64,000 nt of DNA, taken from Chinchilla lanigera. Taxonomy: Eukaryota > Chordata > Mammalia > Rodentia > Chinchillidae. The stretch is from the NCBI RefSeq assembly GCF_000276665.1, contig NW_004955501.1, positions 4,775,655 to 4,839,654 on the forward strand, given 5' to 3'. Made by a program: the position numbers and the translations under genes. This document shows positions 24,078 to 64,000 of this stretch, one piece after another (the stretch's first letter is position 1; the number at the start of each line of letters is the position of its first letter). The notes beneath the pieces are model-generated. The model made no database searches. It was not told the DNA's origin and saw only the letters and a program-made list of their open reading frames with translations.

Positions 24078-24160
24078 GGCTGGGAATGTAGCTCAGTGAT
24101 AGAATACTTGCCTAGCATGAATAAGGCCCTGGGTTCAATCCCTAGCATTGCAAATATATA
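24078..24160 (+). mobile_element. ID-like SINE
   Basis: 'GGCTGGGAATGTAGCTCAGT' and 'GGGTTCAATCCCTAGCATTG' are the tRNA-like boxes. The copy sits in AT-rich sequence. Confidence 0.8.
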
Positions 24161-24967
24161 TGTGCAGTCTTATTTAGTTTTATTGTATAATTGGATTAGC
24201 CAACCACTGTAAAATAAGGCTGGTAGTAATCAAAGTTTTTTTTCCATGTTTCTAACCTTAGTGGGAATGCTTCTATTTATCATAGGTGTACATTAGCTTT
24301 TGATTATATATAGATCTCTGCTCAATAACATCTATCTGTCCTATTTTAGTAATGAATTTAAAAAGAAAGGTTGCTGGTGTTAATTGTTCTAGCTTTGTTG
24401 CATAAGAGTTCCTGTATTTATCAAAATTAAGTTTGTTGGCCTGTTGCAGTAAACAGATCATATCCCAAAGGAAACATGGGACATCTTATCAAACAATGGG
24501 CAAGACAAAGTTATTCTAAGATCTGGGATAATGGTAGAATTTAGGTAAATACTAAATAGAGTTTTGGTGGGCTCAGAGCAAAGCAGAGCTGGTTCACATT
24601 AGGCCTGACTGTAAAGTGAACCCAGAGTCTTGTTTCCTCCGGTGCTAGAAAGGTAAGAGAGGTGTAGAATGTTGTGTACAGAAAGCTCATATCTGCAGTT
24701 TTGCATCTAAATGTAAATTGAGGCTGTGGTAGGAGTTAGTTTAAAAAAAAAAAGGGGTCGAGTAGGGAATTATTTAGAAGGCAAAATTAACAGAAGTTGG
24801 TGACTTTGGGCCTAGGCTGAAGAAAAACAGTGAATTGATGTTTGACACCTCCATTTATGGCATGAATAATTGGGTAGATGATCATGCCAACAGCTGGTAT
24901 AAAATACACTATAGCATAGTTGGTTTAGGGAAGCCAGAGAAGGAAGAGCAGGGTGAGTCCCTTCAGT

Positions 24968-25092
24968 TTTTTGGTTTTGTTTTGTTTTGTTTTGTTTTGT
25001 TTTGTTTTGTTTTTGCAGTGTTTGGGTTGAATCAAGGGCTTTGCATGTACTAGGCAAGCACTCTACCACTAAGATATAACCCCACTCCCACT
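24968..25092 (-). mobile_element. ID-like SINE with (TTTTG)n tail
   Basis: The tail expanded to about eight TTTTG units. The ID body reads 'GGCAAGCACTCTACCACTAA' and ends CCCCACTCCC. Minus orientation. Confidence 0.75.
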
Positions 25093-26069
25093 TTTTAATG
25101 TATTGGGGTTCTGATTGCTATAAGACTCTACAGGACAGACCAACAAGTGGCAGGAGGTATATCAGTGGGAAGATACTGGAGATTGGCATCAAAACTGTAA
25201 ATATGGATGCCCAGAAGCCATTAGCCTGAGTAAAGAAAGGCCTGGAAAGTGAGAGGAGCACTAGACCCAGAGAAGAATTCCAGGAAGGCTTCCGTAAGAT
25301 TTTCCAGTCTGGTAGGATGAGCCCACAGTAAAGGCCACAAATGAACAAAGAGAGGTAGGAACCAATGCAGAGAGCTGCTGTGTCAGAGCAGCTGAGGGAG
25401 GAATTCCAAGGAAGAAGCAGTCAGCTGTATGAAGAACAGGCTCAGGAATGAAAGAAACTGTTTAAGCAGTTGGCAGGTGGATAGTGACTTGCCAGGGTAA
25501 CGTCAGAAAAGTGGGCGGAACAAAAGACCTGTGTTCAGCTGATTATAATAAACGACATGGCAAAGCAAAGGAACCTTACAGGAAGTGGGCTGAGAAAGCT
25601 TAGAGACAGGGCAGAAATTACAGTGGCATCAGGCTCAAGGATGATTTTTAGCAGAAGATATTTCAATTTCACTTTTTCTCACTGGTTAGAATCAGGGCTT
25701 TGGCTATGCTAGATGCTCTTTACTAAAAGTATCAAAATAAATATATGTCTTCTATGGTCCTTTTCTGTACTCACTAGACTCTTAATCTTCGTAACACTTG
25801 CCATCGTCCTGCTCTTCCCTCGCAACAAATGCACGCCCACACCCACGCACACGCATGTGCAATCATATATATTTGATTCTGTTATCACCACACAGACTCT
25901 TACAAAATGTTGCTTCTTGGGTTGAACTCAGGGTGTTCTGCTGTGGCACCACACAGAGCTGCAGAGAAAGAGTGAATCTTAAGCTCAGAAGGAGTGCCTA
26001 TGTTACATACATATTTAATCAGATAGAATAAAGAAGTGCTTAGAAAATAAGGCAGTTTTTGAAATATAA

Positions 26070-26230
26070 AATTCAACAATAATTTTTATTTCATGTCTTC
26101 TGCATGTGCCAACACAGAGCTTGAAGACAGACAGGGTTGGCACAAACTCCTCAGGGCAGCGAGGCTGGGAGAAGCCTGCAGGTCACCTGTGCTCCCATCT
26201 CCCTTGCAGTGGCAGCCTCACTCTTGGATT
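26070..26230 (-). other. TF: TF 3'UTR
   Basis: Short 3'UTR following the transferrin stop codon. AATAAA (plus-strand TTTATT at 26085-26090) lies about 140 nt downstream of the stop. Confidence 0.75.
26085..26090 (-). terminator. TF: TF poly(A) signal
   Basis: TTTATT on the plus strand reads AATAAA in GAAATAAAAATTATTG on the coding strand. Confidence 0.75.
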
Positions 26231-56256
<30,026 letters not shown>

Positions 56257-56420
56257 CCTCCCTCCCTGCGCGGCGAGGAGCGGCCAGAAGAGACGACCCG
56301 CTTCTGCGCCGCGGGCCTGTGCCGCGCGCCCTATATCCCTGGCCAAGGCCAGCTGGGCTCAGTCTTTGACCTCCTTTGTTTGCACAGCTCTTGCCTAATC
56401 GCCCCTCATCCATCCCCCGT
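56257..56420 (-). promoter_or_regulatory. TF: TF proximal promoter
   Basis: On the TF strand, a GATATAG TATA-like box (plus 56332-56337) lies about 80 bp upstream of the ATG, which places the start site near 56300. Upstream are AGGTCAAAGACTGA (plus 56358-56371), an HNF4-type half-site region, and CTGTGCAAACAAAGG (plus 56374-56388), resembling a C/EBP or forkhead site. Liver factors HNF4 and C/EBP are known to drive human TF. Site assignments here are inference. Confidence 0.65.
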
Positions 56421-57307
56421 CCCTTTTCTCCCCGATGATCCCCTCATTTCCTGAGCTGTGTGACAAACCCGCCAATGGAATCCAGCACAAAAATCCTGGC
56501 TGGAAGGGAACGAAAGTAAAATCCGTTCTTTGTTCTCACTGCTCCCTCTGTGCCAGGAGCGCGGCGACAGCAGACCGGGCGGGGATGGCTCTGCCCCGGC
56601 CACGAGGCTGCCTGAGCTGGCGCGAGTGCAAGTCGGGGGCTCGAACCCAGAGAGAGAAGGGAACTGCCTTAGACCCCAAAGTGGAGCCCAGGCATGGCAG
56701 GCAAAGTCCTGCCCGGGGGAGCATGTAGAGGAAAGTTGGGCTCAAGGATAAACAAAGGGGATTCAGTACCTTTGCTCTGGCCCAGGTGTTCCTGGGAATT
56801 CTGCTCCTGGAGCGGCAAAGTATGGCTCCTGCAGAGCAGTGTTCTGCCCACCCCATGGTCTCGGGCTCTTGAGCTGGAAACTGTCCTGTGGGAAGGTAAC
56901 CTGGGCTGGGGACGGTCACAGGGGACTTAGAGAACGGTTTCACATTAGGGCAAAGAACAGCCCAGGGAAGATGTGGCCTGTTCTCAAACCTTCAGAGCCA
57001 CTCTGTCCCCCTGTAGCCAAGTAGTCTACAATCTGCTCTGATTCACATCCTTATAAACAAACAAACAAACAAACAAAAAAACCGTGTCTTCTATTTGTGT
57101 ATTTTAATTAAAATTGTGTTCATTTCGATCATGAACAAGGAATAGAAATTTATGAAAGGATGAGACAAAGATTTTTTAAATGTCCTTCTGTTCATTCTGC
57201 CTTGTATACAATAAGTACATCTCCAGGCATAATTTATACTCAGGAAAAGGTCAGGGTTCCTCAAGTGAAGTGTAAGTCCAGATTTCAGAGAGCTGTCAAG
57301 GTAGTGT

Positions 57308-57392
57308 AGGGGCCGGGGATATAGCTCAGAGGCACAGCGCCTGCCTGGCAAGCACGAGGCCCTGAGTTCAATTCCAGTACAAAAAAAATATA
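57308..57392 (+). mobile_element. ID-type SINE
   Basis: 'GGGGCCGGGGATATAGCTCA', 'GCCTGCCTGGCAAGCACGAG', 'GAGTTCAATTCCAGTAC', then A-rich/(TA)n tail. Relatively intact. Confidence 0.88.
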
Positions 57393-57434
57393 TATATATT
57401 CACTCTATTCTAGTATTGTATTGTATATTATACA

Positions 57435-57587
57435 AGCCAGGCATGGTGGCGCATGCCTGTAATCCCAGCACGTAAGGCTGAGGCAGGAAGATCATGGCAA
57501 CTTCAAGACCAGCCTGTGCTACAAAGAAAGCTCAAGGGCAGCCTGAACTGCATAGTGAGATCCTGTCTCAAAAAGACAAAAAAAAGA
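57435..57587 (+). mobile_element. B1-like SINE
   Basis: 'AGCCAGGCATGGTGGCGCAT', duplicated 'AAAGCTCAAGGGCAGCCTGA', 'CCTGTCTCAAAAAGAC' then A-rich tail. Confidence 0.88.
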
Positions 57588-59209
57588 TAATGTTAGGGTT
57601 TTCAAAATTACTTCTTATCAAGTCTAATCAGATGATCATTGATTCTGCCTCATATTTTAGCTTACAAAAAGCTTATACCAGGCCTAGTAGACATGCTAAC
57701 TGGGTTCCTTCACTTTTGTTTTCGTGTGTTTGTATCATCAGAGTTGTCTTCTCATTGCAGTTTCCGTGCAAGAATACTACATTGAAGGCACTTGACTATC
57801 TTGTGAGAGTTGGAGAGGTACAGCCAAATTTTCTAATCTGCATATCCACTTATCCAGGCATACACAAACCACAAAACGTGGAAAGAAAAAACTGCCAAAA
57901 ATAAAAGACAAGGTCAGGCTGCCACAACATCCAGCACCCCCTTTCTGATCCGTTTCACTGTGAAGTGATCCCTAAATTTCCTTTGGGTGCCTCAAAGGCA
58001 TGCTGCATTGACTGCTATCTCTGGTCTTTACCTATAGACCCAGCAGGGGAGAAAGGGCCAATCAACACACATATCAAGTATGAGAAAATGATGATTTGTT
58101 ATGAATCTCTTGTAATAGCAATAGATACAATGGGAAGATAGGTTATATCCTCCCAATCCCAATAGATTGTCTCCTATACAAAGGGGTTACACCCCGCTTA
58201 CACCTCACTTTTGCAAGGAATTTAGCAAGGGCAAAGGTAAATATCTGCCTCATTAATGAGGAAGAAGCTGCTGCTGCCCTGTTTGACTGCCTCCTGCCCC
58301 TTTCATGGACCCTTGTGCTTGAACCATGGGAAAATAAGAGTCTTGGTGGGAAGGGCATATTTTTATTGCCACCTTGCAGCAGGCATTGGGGACTAATTTG
58401 GATTTGTGCAGAGACCTTGAGGTAAGGGCATATAGATGGCAGGGATCCACAGGTGAGGCTGGCTGGGGGCCTGGGGATACTCAGCAGTGTAATGCACACA
58501 TTGAGCTGATACCTTGGTTAGGGCCTGCAGTGAGCTTGCCCTTCTGCCAGAAAGGGAAGGGGAGGGGGAAGCAAGGGGAGTTGTCTAATGTCAGGCTCAT
58601 GCTACAAAACCAGCAAAGTGCCCAGGGCAGAGCATGGAAGGCAAATGGACAATGAACTTCCTTCCCTGAACTTCTCCTACTCTCACAGAGTGAACCTTCT
58701 CATGGCTACACCTCCAGCTGCAGTGGGTCCACAGCCTAGCCAGGGCCCAGCAGCAGACAGTATCCTACGCCCAGGCTGAGCCCTCTCCACCACCAGCCAG
58801 CCCAGGCCCTGCTCTTGTTGGGGTGCTCTAAGTCCAAGGCCAGGACAGGTACTAAAAAGGAGGTGCACAGCCTCATGGGAGGTGGAGAAAGCACTTGTCA
58901 GACATGGAAGACAGAAGCTGCCACATTGTTTTCAGAGGAAAGACTGAGCAGGCCAGCTCTAGAGGCATATAAAACCATTGTTACATGAGGTGCCTGTGCC
59001 TCTGTATGTCTATAGGGGTGTGTGGCGGTAAGCAGTAGAAACCACAGTGCTCCACGTCTTTGATGGCCCATGGCACTTGGACCTGTACCCTGACTTATGT
59101 GTTTAATTCTACACCAGAGACCCTCTGGACTGTGGACACTCATGGTCCCTCTCATGCAACCCAGTGATTGGCTGAGCCCTGATCTTCACTGACTGCTTCC
59201 CGCAGACCT

Positions 59210-59330
59210 CTGACCCTTGCAAGATTCCCCACCTTGCAGATGAGACAAAGAAACTGAGGACCAGGAAGGACAATACCTTATCAAAGGTCAGCTGCAAACC
59301 TGACCTGAAGGCAAAAGCAGGCGATCTGGT
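59210..59330 (+). mobile_element. MIR-like fragment
   Basis: 'TTGCAGATGAGACAAAGAAA' and 'CTGAGGACCAGGAAGG' resemble MIR core sequence. Confidence 0.45.
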
Positions 59331-59534
59331 TCTAGGCTGGACCTATCTGCCCAGGACACTGTCTTTCCAAGAATCACAGGGTTCGTAGAGGGCCACACAG
59401 AAAGGGGTGACATGGGCTCTCAGCTCTGCTGCTTCTCCACAGTCACATGGCCCCAGGCTGTGCCAGTGATGGGACGGATCAGTCAGGACTTCACTCGGAG
59501 GCTGGCTGTATCACATTCAGCTGGAAGGAATTCA

Positions 59535-59700
59535 TTTTTTATCCCCTTGCATGTGCCAGGCATTGTTCTGGGGCAAGATCTTGTGATCCTAACCAACAGC
59601 CCTACACAATGAAATCAGTAGCCTTGTTTTCCACTGGTGAACACTCTAGAAAAGCGATGACTTCTTCTTTACTGAGTTTTGAAGCTGGAAGTCAAATCTC
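59535..59700 (+). mobile_element. MIR SINE
   Basis: 'CATGTGCCAGGCATTGTTCT' is the MIR head, followed by downstream 'CCTTGTTTTCCACTGGTGAA'. Confidence 0.6.
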
Positions 59701-60946
59701 CTAGTCCCAACCTTCTCCAAACCACAGTACCCTGCTTGATGCTGATCTTCTCTTTACTTAGACAGGACCAGAGAGGAGGGGAGGGGTGAGGCAGGTGAGA
59801 GAGTAAGAGAAGGAAATGGAGAAAGATTGAGAAAGGAGCTAAAGGGACTTCCGGTTCCAGACCAATCCATGCATGACCCAAATTTCCTACACAAACAGAA
59901 TAAAACCCTTAACCTCTACTACAGAGCTGGTCCTCTTACAGAAAAAAAGATGAAATCGTGTGTACGTGCAGAAGAGAGTCAGGGAAGCTGCCCAGAAGTG
60001 GGTGGGCAGGAAGGCAGTGGGCCTCTGTACCAATATTTGCTGTTTCCAAATGTTGCCCAATTTATACAAAAGCAGAACAAACAAAGAACCTCTGTCTGCT
60101 TCAAGCAGTCCCCGCTTCCCCTCCCGTACGTTGTCCTCTGCCCGACACCAGAGCCTTCTCTGATTCTGGGTCTGGGTCCCTATAGGGAGGGAGCGAGCTG
60201 GCAGCCTGAGAACCTGGAAGGGTGATCACCCTGCAGGCCCTCTGGGGTGGGGGCTGTGGAGAACTGTGTGTCCAGCAGGCTGGAGACAGGGCAGGGCCCC
60301 TTAGGACAATGTCAGACATTTTGAGATGGCATGTGACTCCACCACTCCCCCACACCCCCAGAAGTCCTTAGATAATGGAAGATTCTCAAAGCTTCCATTC
60401 TTTCCACAACAGAGTCCATGAAAATATGTCCCTTATGCAGAATCATAGTCTATAGCCTAGTGGAATGCATTCTATAAACATTGAAGAACTACACCAGTCT
60501 TGCACATGCTCCTTCAGGACACATAAAAGTAGAAGAATCCCTTCTAAGGTTTTGAGAACATTGTATATTTGAAAAATAAAAATCAACAAAGGTATCATGA
60601 CCAACATAAAAAAAAGTCTTTTATTAACACAGATACAAAAAAATTTATGCAAAAATTAGCAAATGGAATCCAACAAAACTTCATGGTTACCCAATTGGGT
60701 TTACTCCAGGAACGCAAATTATCTTCTGAGATAATGTTGATACATTATCAGAGAGAGTGATTGCATTATGAGAGGATAAGAACATCATTTGATAAAATTC
60801 AACATCCATTCATAAAAAAGCCTCTTTTTATGCACCTTAAGTGCATAAAGAGTGTTTGCAGATAATAAAAACCTACGTAAAGTGTACGTAGTGGTGAAAT
60901 GTAGAATGAAGCTTTCTCTTTGAATTCAAGAACAGTATTAGAACAG

Positions 60947-61048
60947 TATTAGTTAACATTATAACTGGAAGGCCTCTCCAGTCCAATCAGGATGATATAT
61001 TAGTTAACATTATAACTGGAGGGCCTCTCCAGTCCAATGTGGATGATA
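60947..61048. repeat. 51-bp tandem duplication (2 copies)
   Basis: Units begin TATTAGTTAACATTATAACT at 60947 and 60998 and share GGCCTCTCCAGTCCAAT, with few differences. Confidence 0.9.
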
Positions 61049-61094
61049 TAATTACATATGTAGAGAATTTAAAGCAATGATTTTACTTTATTTA

Positions 61095-61312
61095 AGAAAT
61101 AAGGAGTTGGATGTGCTAGGTGTGGTACTACCTGTAATCCCAGCACTCTGGCATGCCGAGGCAATAGGACCACAAGTTTGAGCCCAGCCTGGATAACTTA
61201 GCAACTTAGTGAGATCATGTCTCAAAATAAAATATAAAAAAGAACTGGGAATATATCTCCATGAAAAGGTCTTCTGTTCAATCCCCAGTGCCACAAAAAA
61301 GAAAAGAAAAGA
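61095..61312 (+). mobile_element. Composite B1+ID (B4-type) SINE
   Basis: B1 part ('CTGTAATCCCAGCACTCTGG') ends CTCAAAATAAAA. ID part ('GTTCAATCCCCAGTGCCAC') follows, with an AAAAGAAAAG tail. Confidence 0.75.
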
Positions 61313-61529
61313 AATAGAGTTGGATGAAAGGCAAATATACGATAATCAGTTATACTTATCTATACAAAATGAAAATAAAGATTACTAAAAGTGCTATCTA
61401 AAGTGCTATGAGAAAAACAAATATTTAGGAATAAATCTAGCAAAAGATATTTAAAACTTTTATCCAGCAAACTACAAAGTATTATTAAAATAAAAAGAAA
61501 TCTAAGTACATCAAAAACTAGTGTATCTA

Positions 61530-61621
61530 GGGGCTGGGGATTTAGCTCAGCGGCAAAGCGTCTGCCTGGCAAGCGCAAGGTCATGAGTTCGGTTCCCGGT
61601 ACTGGAGAAAAACCAAAAAAA
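61530..61621 (+). mobile_element. Young ID-type SINE with 17-bp target duplication
   Basis: 'GGGGCTGGGGATTTAGCTCA', 'GCAAAGCGTCTGCCTGGCAA', 'GAGTTCGGTTCCCGGTACTG', then A-rich tail. Flanked by AAAAACTAGTGTATCTA at 61513-61529 and 61622-61638. Inserted into an old L1. Confidence 0.93.
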
Positions 61622-62879
61622 AAAAACTAGTGTATCTAAACATTGAGTGAAAGAGGCAATATTTGTAAAGATCTCAATTCTCCCCAAATCAATTTATAGA
61701 TTCAATGTATTCCCAAATCCCTGAGAAGTGCTTTATATTTTTGGTGTAAATTAACAGTATAATTCTAAAGTTTATATGGAAATGCAAAATGTCTTAGATA
61801 TACATTTAGTTAATTCTGCACAGTGAGGCAAGCTAAGATTTGATTTTTCTAACCTTGTTTGTTCAACTCCTGGCACAGATAGTACAATTGTCCACTTTGT
61901 TGAATTCAGGTGTTAACTACGCATGAAGTTATCTAACTGTGTTATTTCATGGCTTATGACACCACTACTATTGGACTAACAGTATAAAATGAAGATGACG
62001 TAAGCCAATCATACATTTGGATATGTAAGGATATGTACATGTACACCACAAATAGACATACACTCCACTCTTATGCCTATTTTCCACACAGGAAGTAAAT
62101 AACTTTTGACTGGTGATGGTTTAAAGCCCTTTTTAGATATTTCTTTTCCTCCTCTTTCTTTTCCATATATCTATGAAAGCTTTCAAACATACACAGAGAT
62201 AGAGAAAAATAACATAATAAAATTCCACAAACAACTTTCCAACTTTTAACAGCTGTCAGTATTTTGTCAATCTTACTTCACTCTCCTCCCTCCCTCACTT
62301 TTTGCTAGGATGACAATTGCTATATTATTTCCCCCACAAAAGTATGCATCTTTAACATATAAAATTTTTTTCAAAAATCAAAATTACCAGTTACTCCTTG
62401 TAAATATTTAATATCTACTCAATATACCATTCAAAAAGGTTTTCTTTTCAGAAAATTGAGTTAGGTGTTCAAAGTAGATCCTACACAAGACCTGCATATC
62501 TCTTTACTCCTTTACTCTGAAATAATCCCCTGGATTTTATGCTTTGAGTTGAAGAAACAAGAGCTTCATCCTTTGGAATTTCTAGCATTCTGGACTCAGC
62601 TGGTCTGTGTCCTAATGGTGGGGTTTAGCATGCTATTTTGTGTTTGACAGCTATTTTAGAGAAAGTCCCTCAATTGGGGTATTTGATTTGTTACCTCATA
62701 ATTAGAGTAAAGTTGTGTATTTTTGGAAGCAATACCACAGACATGATGCTACTTTCTTACAAGGCATGCAATAGGATTTGTTTCATTATTGGTTCTACTA
62801 GCTGTTTTCTTGGGAGTGGTGTCTGACAGTGTTCTCCAGTGGAAATCACTGGAGGCGGGTGTTTTGCTGTTTTGCTGTT

Positions 62880-62950
62880 GTTTTGTTTTGTAGTGCTGGG
62901 GACCGAACCCAAGATAAGTGCTCTACCACTGAGCTACATCATCAGCCCTC
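62880..62950 (-). mobile_element. ID-like SINE
   Basis: 'TGCTGGGGACCGAACCCAAG' and 'AGTGCTCTACCACTGAGCTA' then CATCATCAGCCCT, minus strand. Confidence 0.75.
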
Positions 62951-63019
62951 AAATTCACGATTTTTCCCTTTTTTTATTTTAAAGAGAAAAAAAAAACAAC
63001 AAACACAAAAACAGTAAAA

Positions 63020-63335
63020 GTGATACAGAATTTCAAAATAAAATGATAGGAAATTAACAGTGGTTGGTATATTACATATTGTTATCTTCAACAAAGTTGC
63101 TGAGATTACCCGATGTAAGAATGCAAAACTGATCAAACAATGAAAGAAAATAAAAAATAATAAAACAAAACATTAGAAATGATACAGAGCTTCACTAAAC
63201 AAGATGGTAGCAATTCAACAATGGTTGTTATATTGCATATTGTTGTTTTCAAAGTAGTTGTTCAGATCATGAGATATAAGCATGCAAAATTGGCCAAAAA
63301 AATTTAAGCATTAACTGTTCCTTTCAGTATACCAA
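63020..63335. repeat. Diverged 159-bp tandem duplication (2 copies)
   Basis: Units start at 63020 (GTGATACAG) and 63179 (ATGATACAG). They share the order GTGGTTGGTATATTACATA / ATGGTTGTTATATTGCATA and AATGCAAAACTGATCAAAC / CATGCAAAATTGGCCAAAA. Identity by eye is roughly three quarters, so the duplication is old. Confidence 0.7.
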
Positions 63336-64000
63336 TAGACATCAGAAATATAATTGTACTACTGATTTTTCCCTTTTTAATCAGTGCATAGTTTGTAGGG
63401 AGATACTTTGAAACAATTTAATGTGTTTTTTAATAAGTCTTTCACCCACTAATTTTACCATTCATTGATGATTGTTGCCAGAATTAGTGTTATATTGATT
63501 ACCAAATGATTTTCTGATTTATCTACATTTATTAGTTAGTATTCTAAAGTGAGAAAGAGCCTCCCTTTCTTCATGATTTATCTCCTCTTGTTTATATCAA
63601 CATGGACTATTTGACTATTTGACTCAGTAGGTTACAGTCTATGACTGTCTTTTAATGCTCAGATGGTTGCATATTTGGCCAGCCAGCAGCCCTCCAAGCC
63701 AATGCCTGTGTACTTTTTATAAGCCCCCTCATTTTTTTAAACATGTCACTTGCTGGCACATTAAGATATTCAGGCTTGCTTTGTATTTTTCTTGTGTGAG
63801 CTCTGGAATCTCTATTTCTGAAACTTTATTTTCTAAGATTTACTCTCTGGTGGAGAAAGCTGTTTAAAAAGCAAATGCTGACTTTTGGAGTCATTGATAC
63901 TACGACTTTCAACAGACAGAGCCAGGGACTGTGTATGTGTACAGTTTATATACTTATGTCTGTACCGGTACCCATTTTAGTCTCTCTGTTTCCCTCCTTC

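Larger units (their letters stand above)
21061..26070. other. SRPRB-TF intergenic region
   Basis: About 5 kb without a recognised gene. It holds several SINEs and an antisense L1 3' region. Small reading frames have no features of genes. Confidence 0.7.
60560..61800 (+). mobile_element. Degenerate L1 ORF2 remnants, sense
   Basis: 'TTTACTCCAGGAACGCAAAT', 'AAAATTCAACATCCATTCAT', and 'TTATAGATTCAATGTATTCC' follow the order of the reverse-transcriptase part of L1 ORF2 on the plus strand. Stops and insertions (SINEs at 61095 and 61530) break it. Confidence 0.75.
56421..64000. other. TF upstream intergenic region
   Basis: No gene recognised. I looked for transferrin-like exons (ligand motifs GYTGAF, HTA.GR, cysteine clusters) on both strands and saw none. 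SINEs, MIR pieces, L1 ORF2 remnants and a 159-bp duplication occupy much of it. Short reading frames lack support. Confidence 0.6.

Noticed and set aside
56421..64000. Possible second transferrin-family gene (inhibitor of carbonic anhydrase type) upstream of TF
   Set aside because: Such a gene or pseudogene lies upstream of TF in some mammals, but I found no ligand motifs or cysteine clusters here.

Overview
This is a mammalian, and almost certainly rodent, nuclear locus. It holds the conserved block TF - SRPRB - RAB6B (human 3q22.1 synteny) seen in inverted orientation. The rodent call rests on many 7SL-derived B1-type SINEs with the rodent internal duplication, many tRNA-derived ID-type SINEs, and composite B1+ID units. 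A single NSS glycosylation sequon in the transferrin C-lobe is also as I recall it from mouse. I saw no clear B2 element. The exact species cannot be fixed from sequence alone.

Layout: 1-3289 is the end of the last RAB6B intron. 3290-3354 (+) is the terminal RAB6B coding exon, followed by a long 3'UTR with three candidate poly(A) signals (about 3.8, 5.4 and 7.9 kb) and an assembly gap at 7223-7352. SRPRB lies tail-to-tail with it on the minus strand (CDS 20883 to 9697). Seven exons were reconstructed and encode 271 aa, with a CpG-rich promoter near 20.9-21.05 kb. After about 5 kb of repeat-rich intergenic DNA comes TF (serotransferrin), also minus (CDS 56256 to 26231). I reconstructed 17 exons with canonical GT/AG boundaries and consistent phase. 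They give an intact 693-aa secreted bilobal protein with all iron and carbonate ligands. 56.4-64 kb is TF upstream sequence with repeats and L1 remnants; I saw no second transferrin-family gene in it.

The genes are functionally separate. RAB6B is a Golgi/retrograde-transport GTPase. SRPRB is the ER-membrane GTPase that anchors the SRP receptor. TF is a liver-secreted iron carrier whose own synthesis uses the SRP pathway. Adjacency is ancestral synteny, not an operon.

No new multi-gene system is present. The most notable observations are: (1) paired loss in transferrin of both cysteines of the human C358-C615 disulfide (here Pro357 and Tyr610); (2) a 3'-truncated U2 snRNA retrocopy between perfect 17-bp target-site duplications in SRPRB intron 3; (3) an unidentified about 330-bp poly(A)-tailed retroposon with a 13-bp duplication in TF intron 10; (4) several young ID SINEs with perfect target duplications; and (5) twin ACTACAA-type motifs at the SRPRB promoter.
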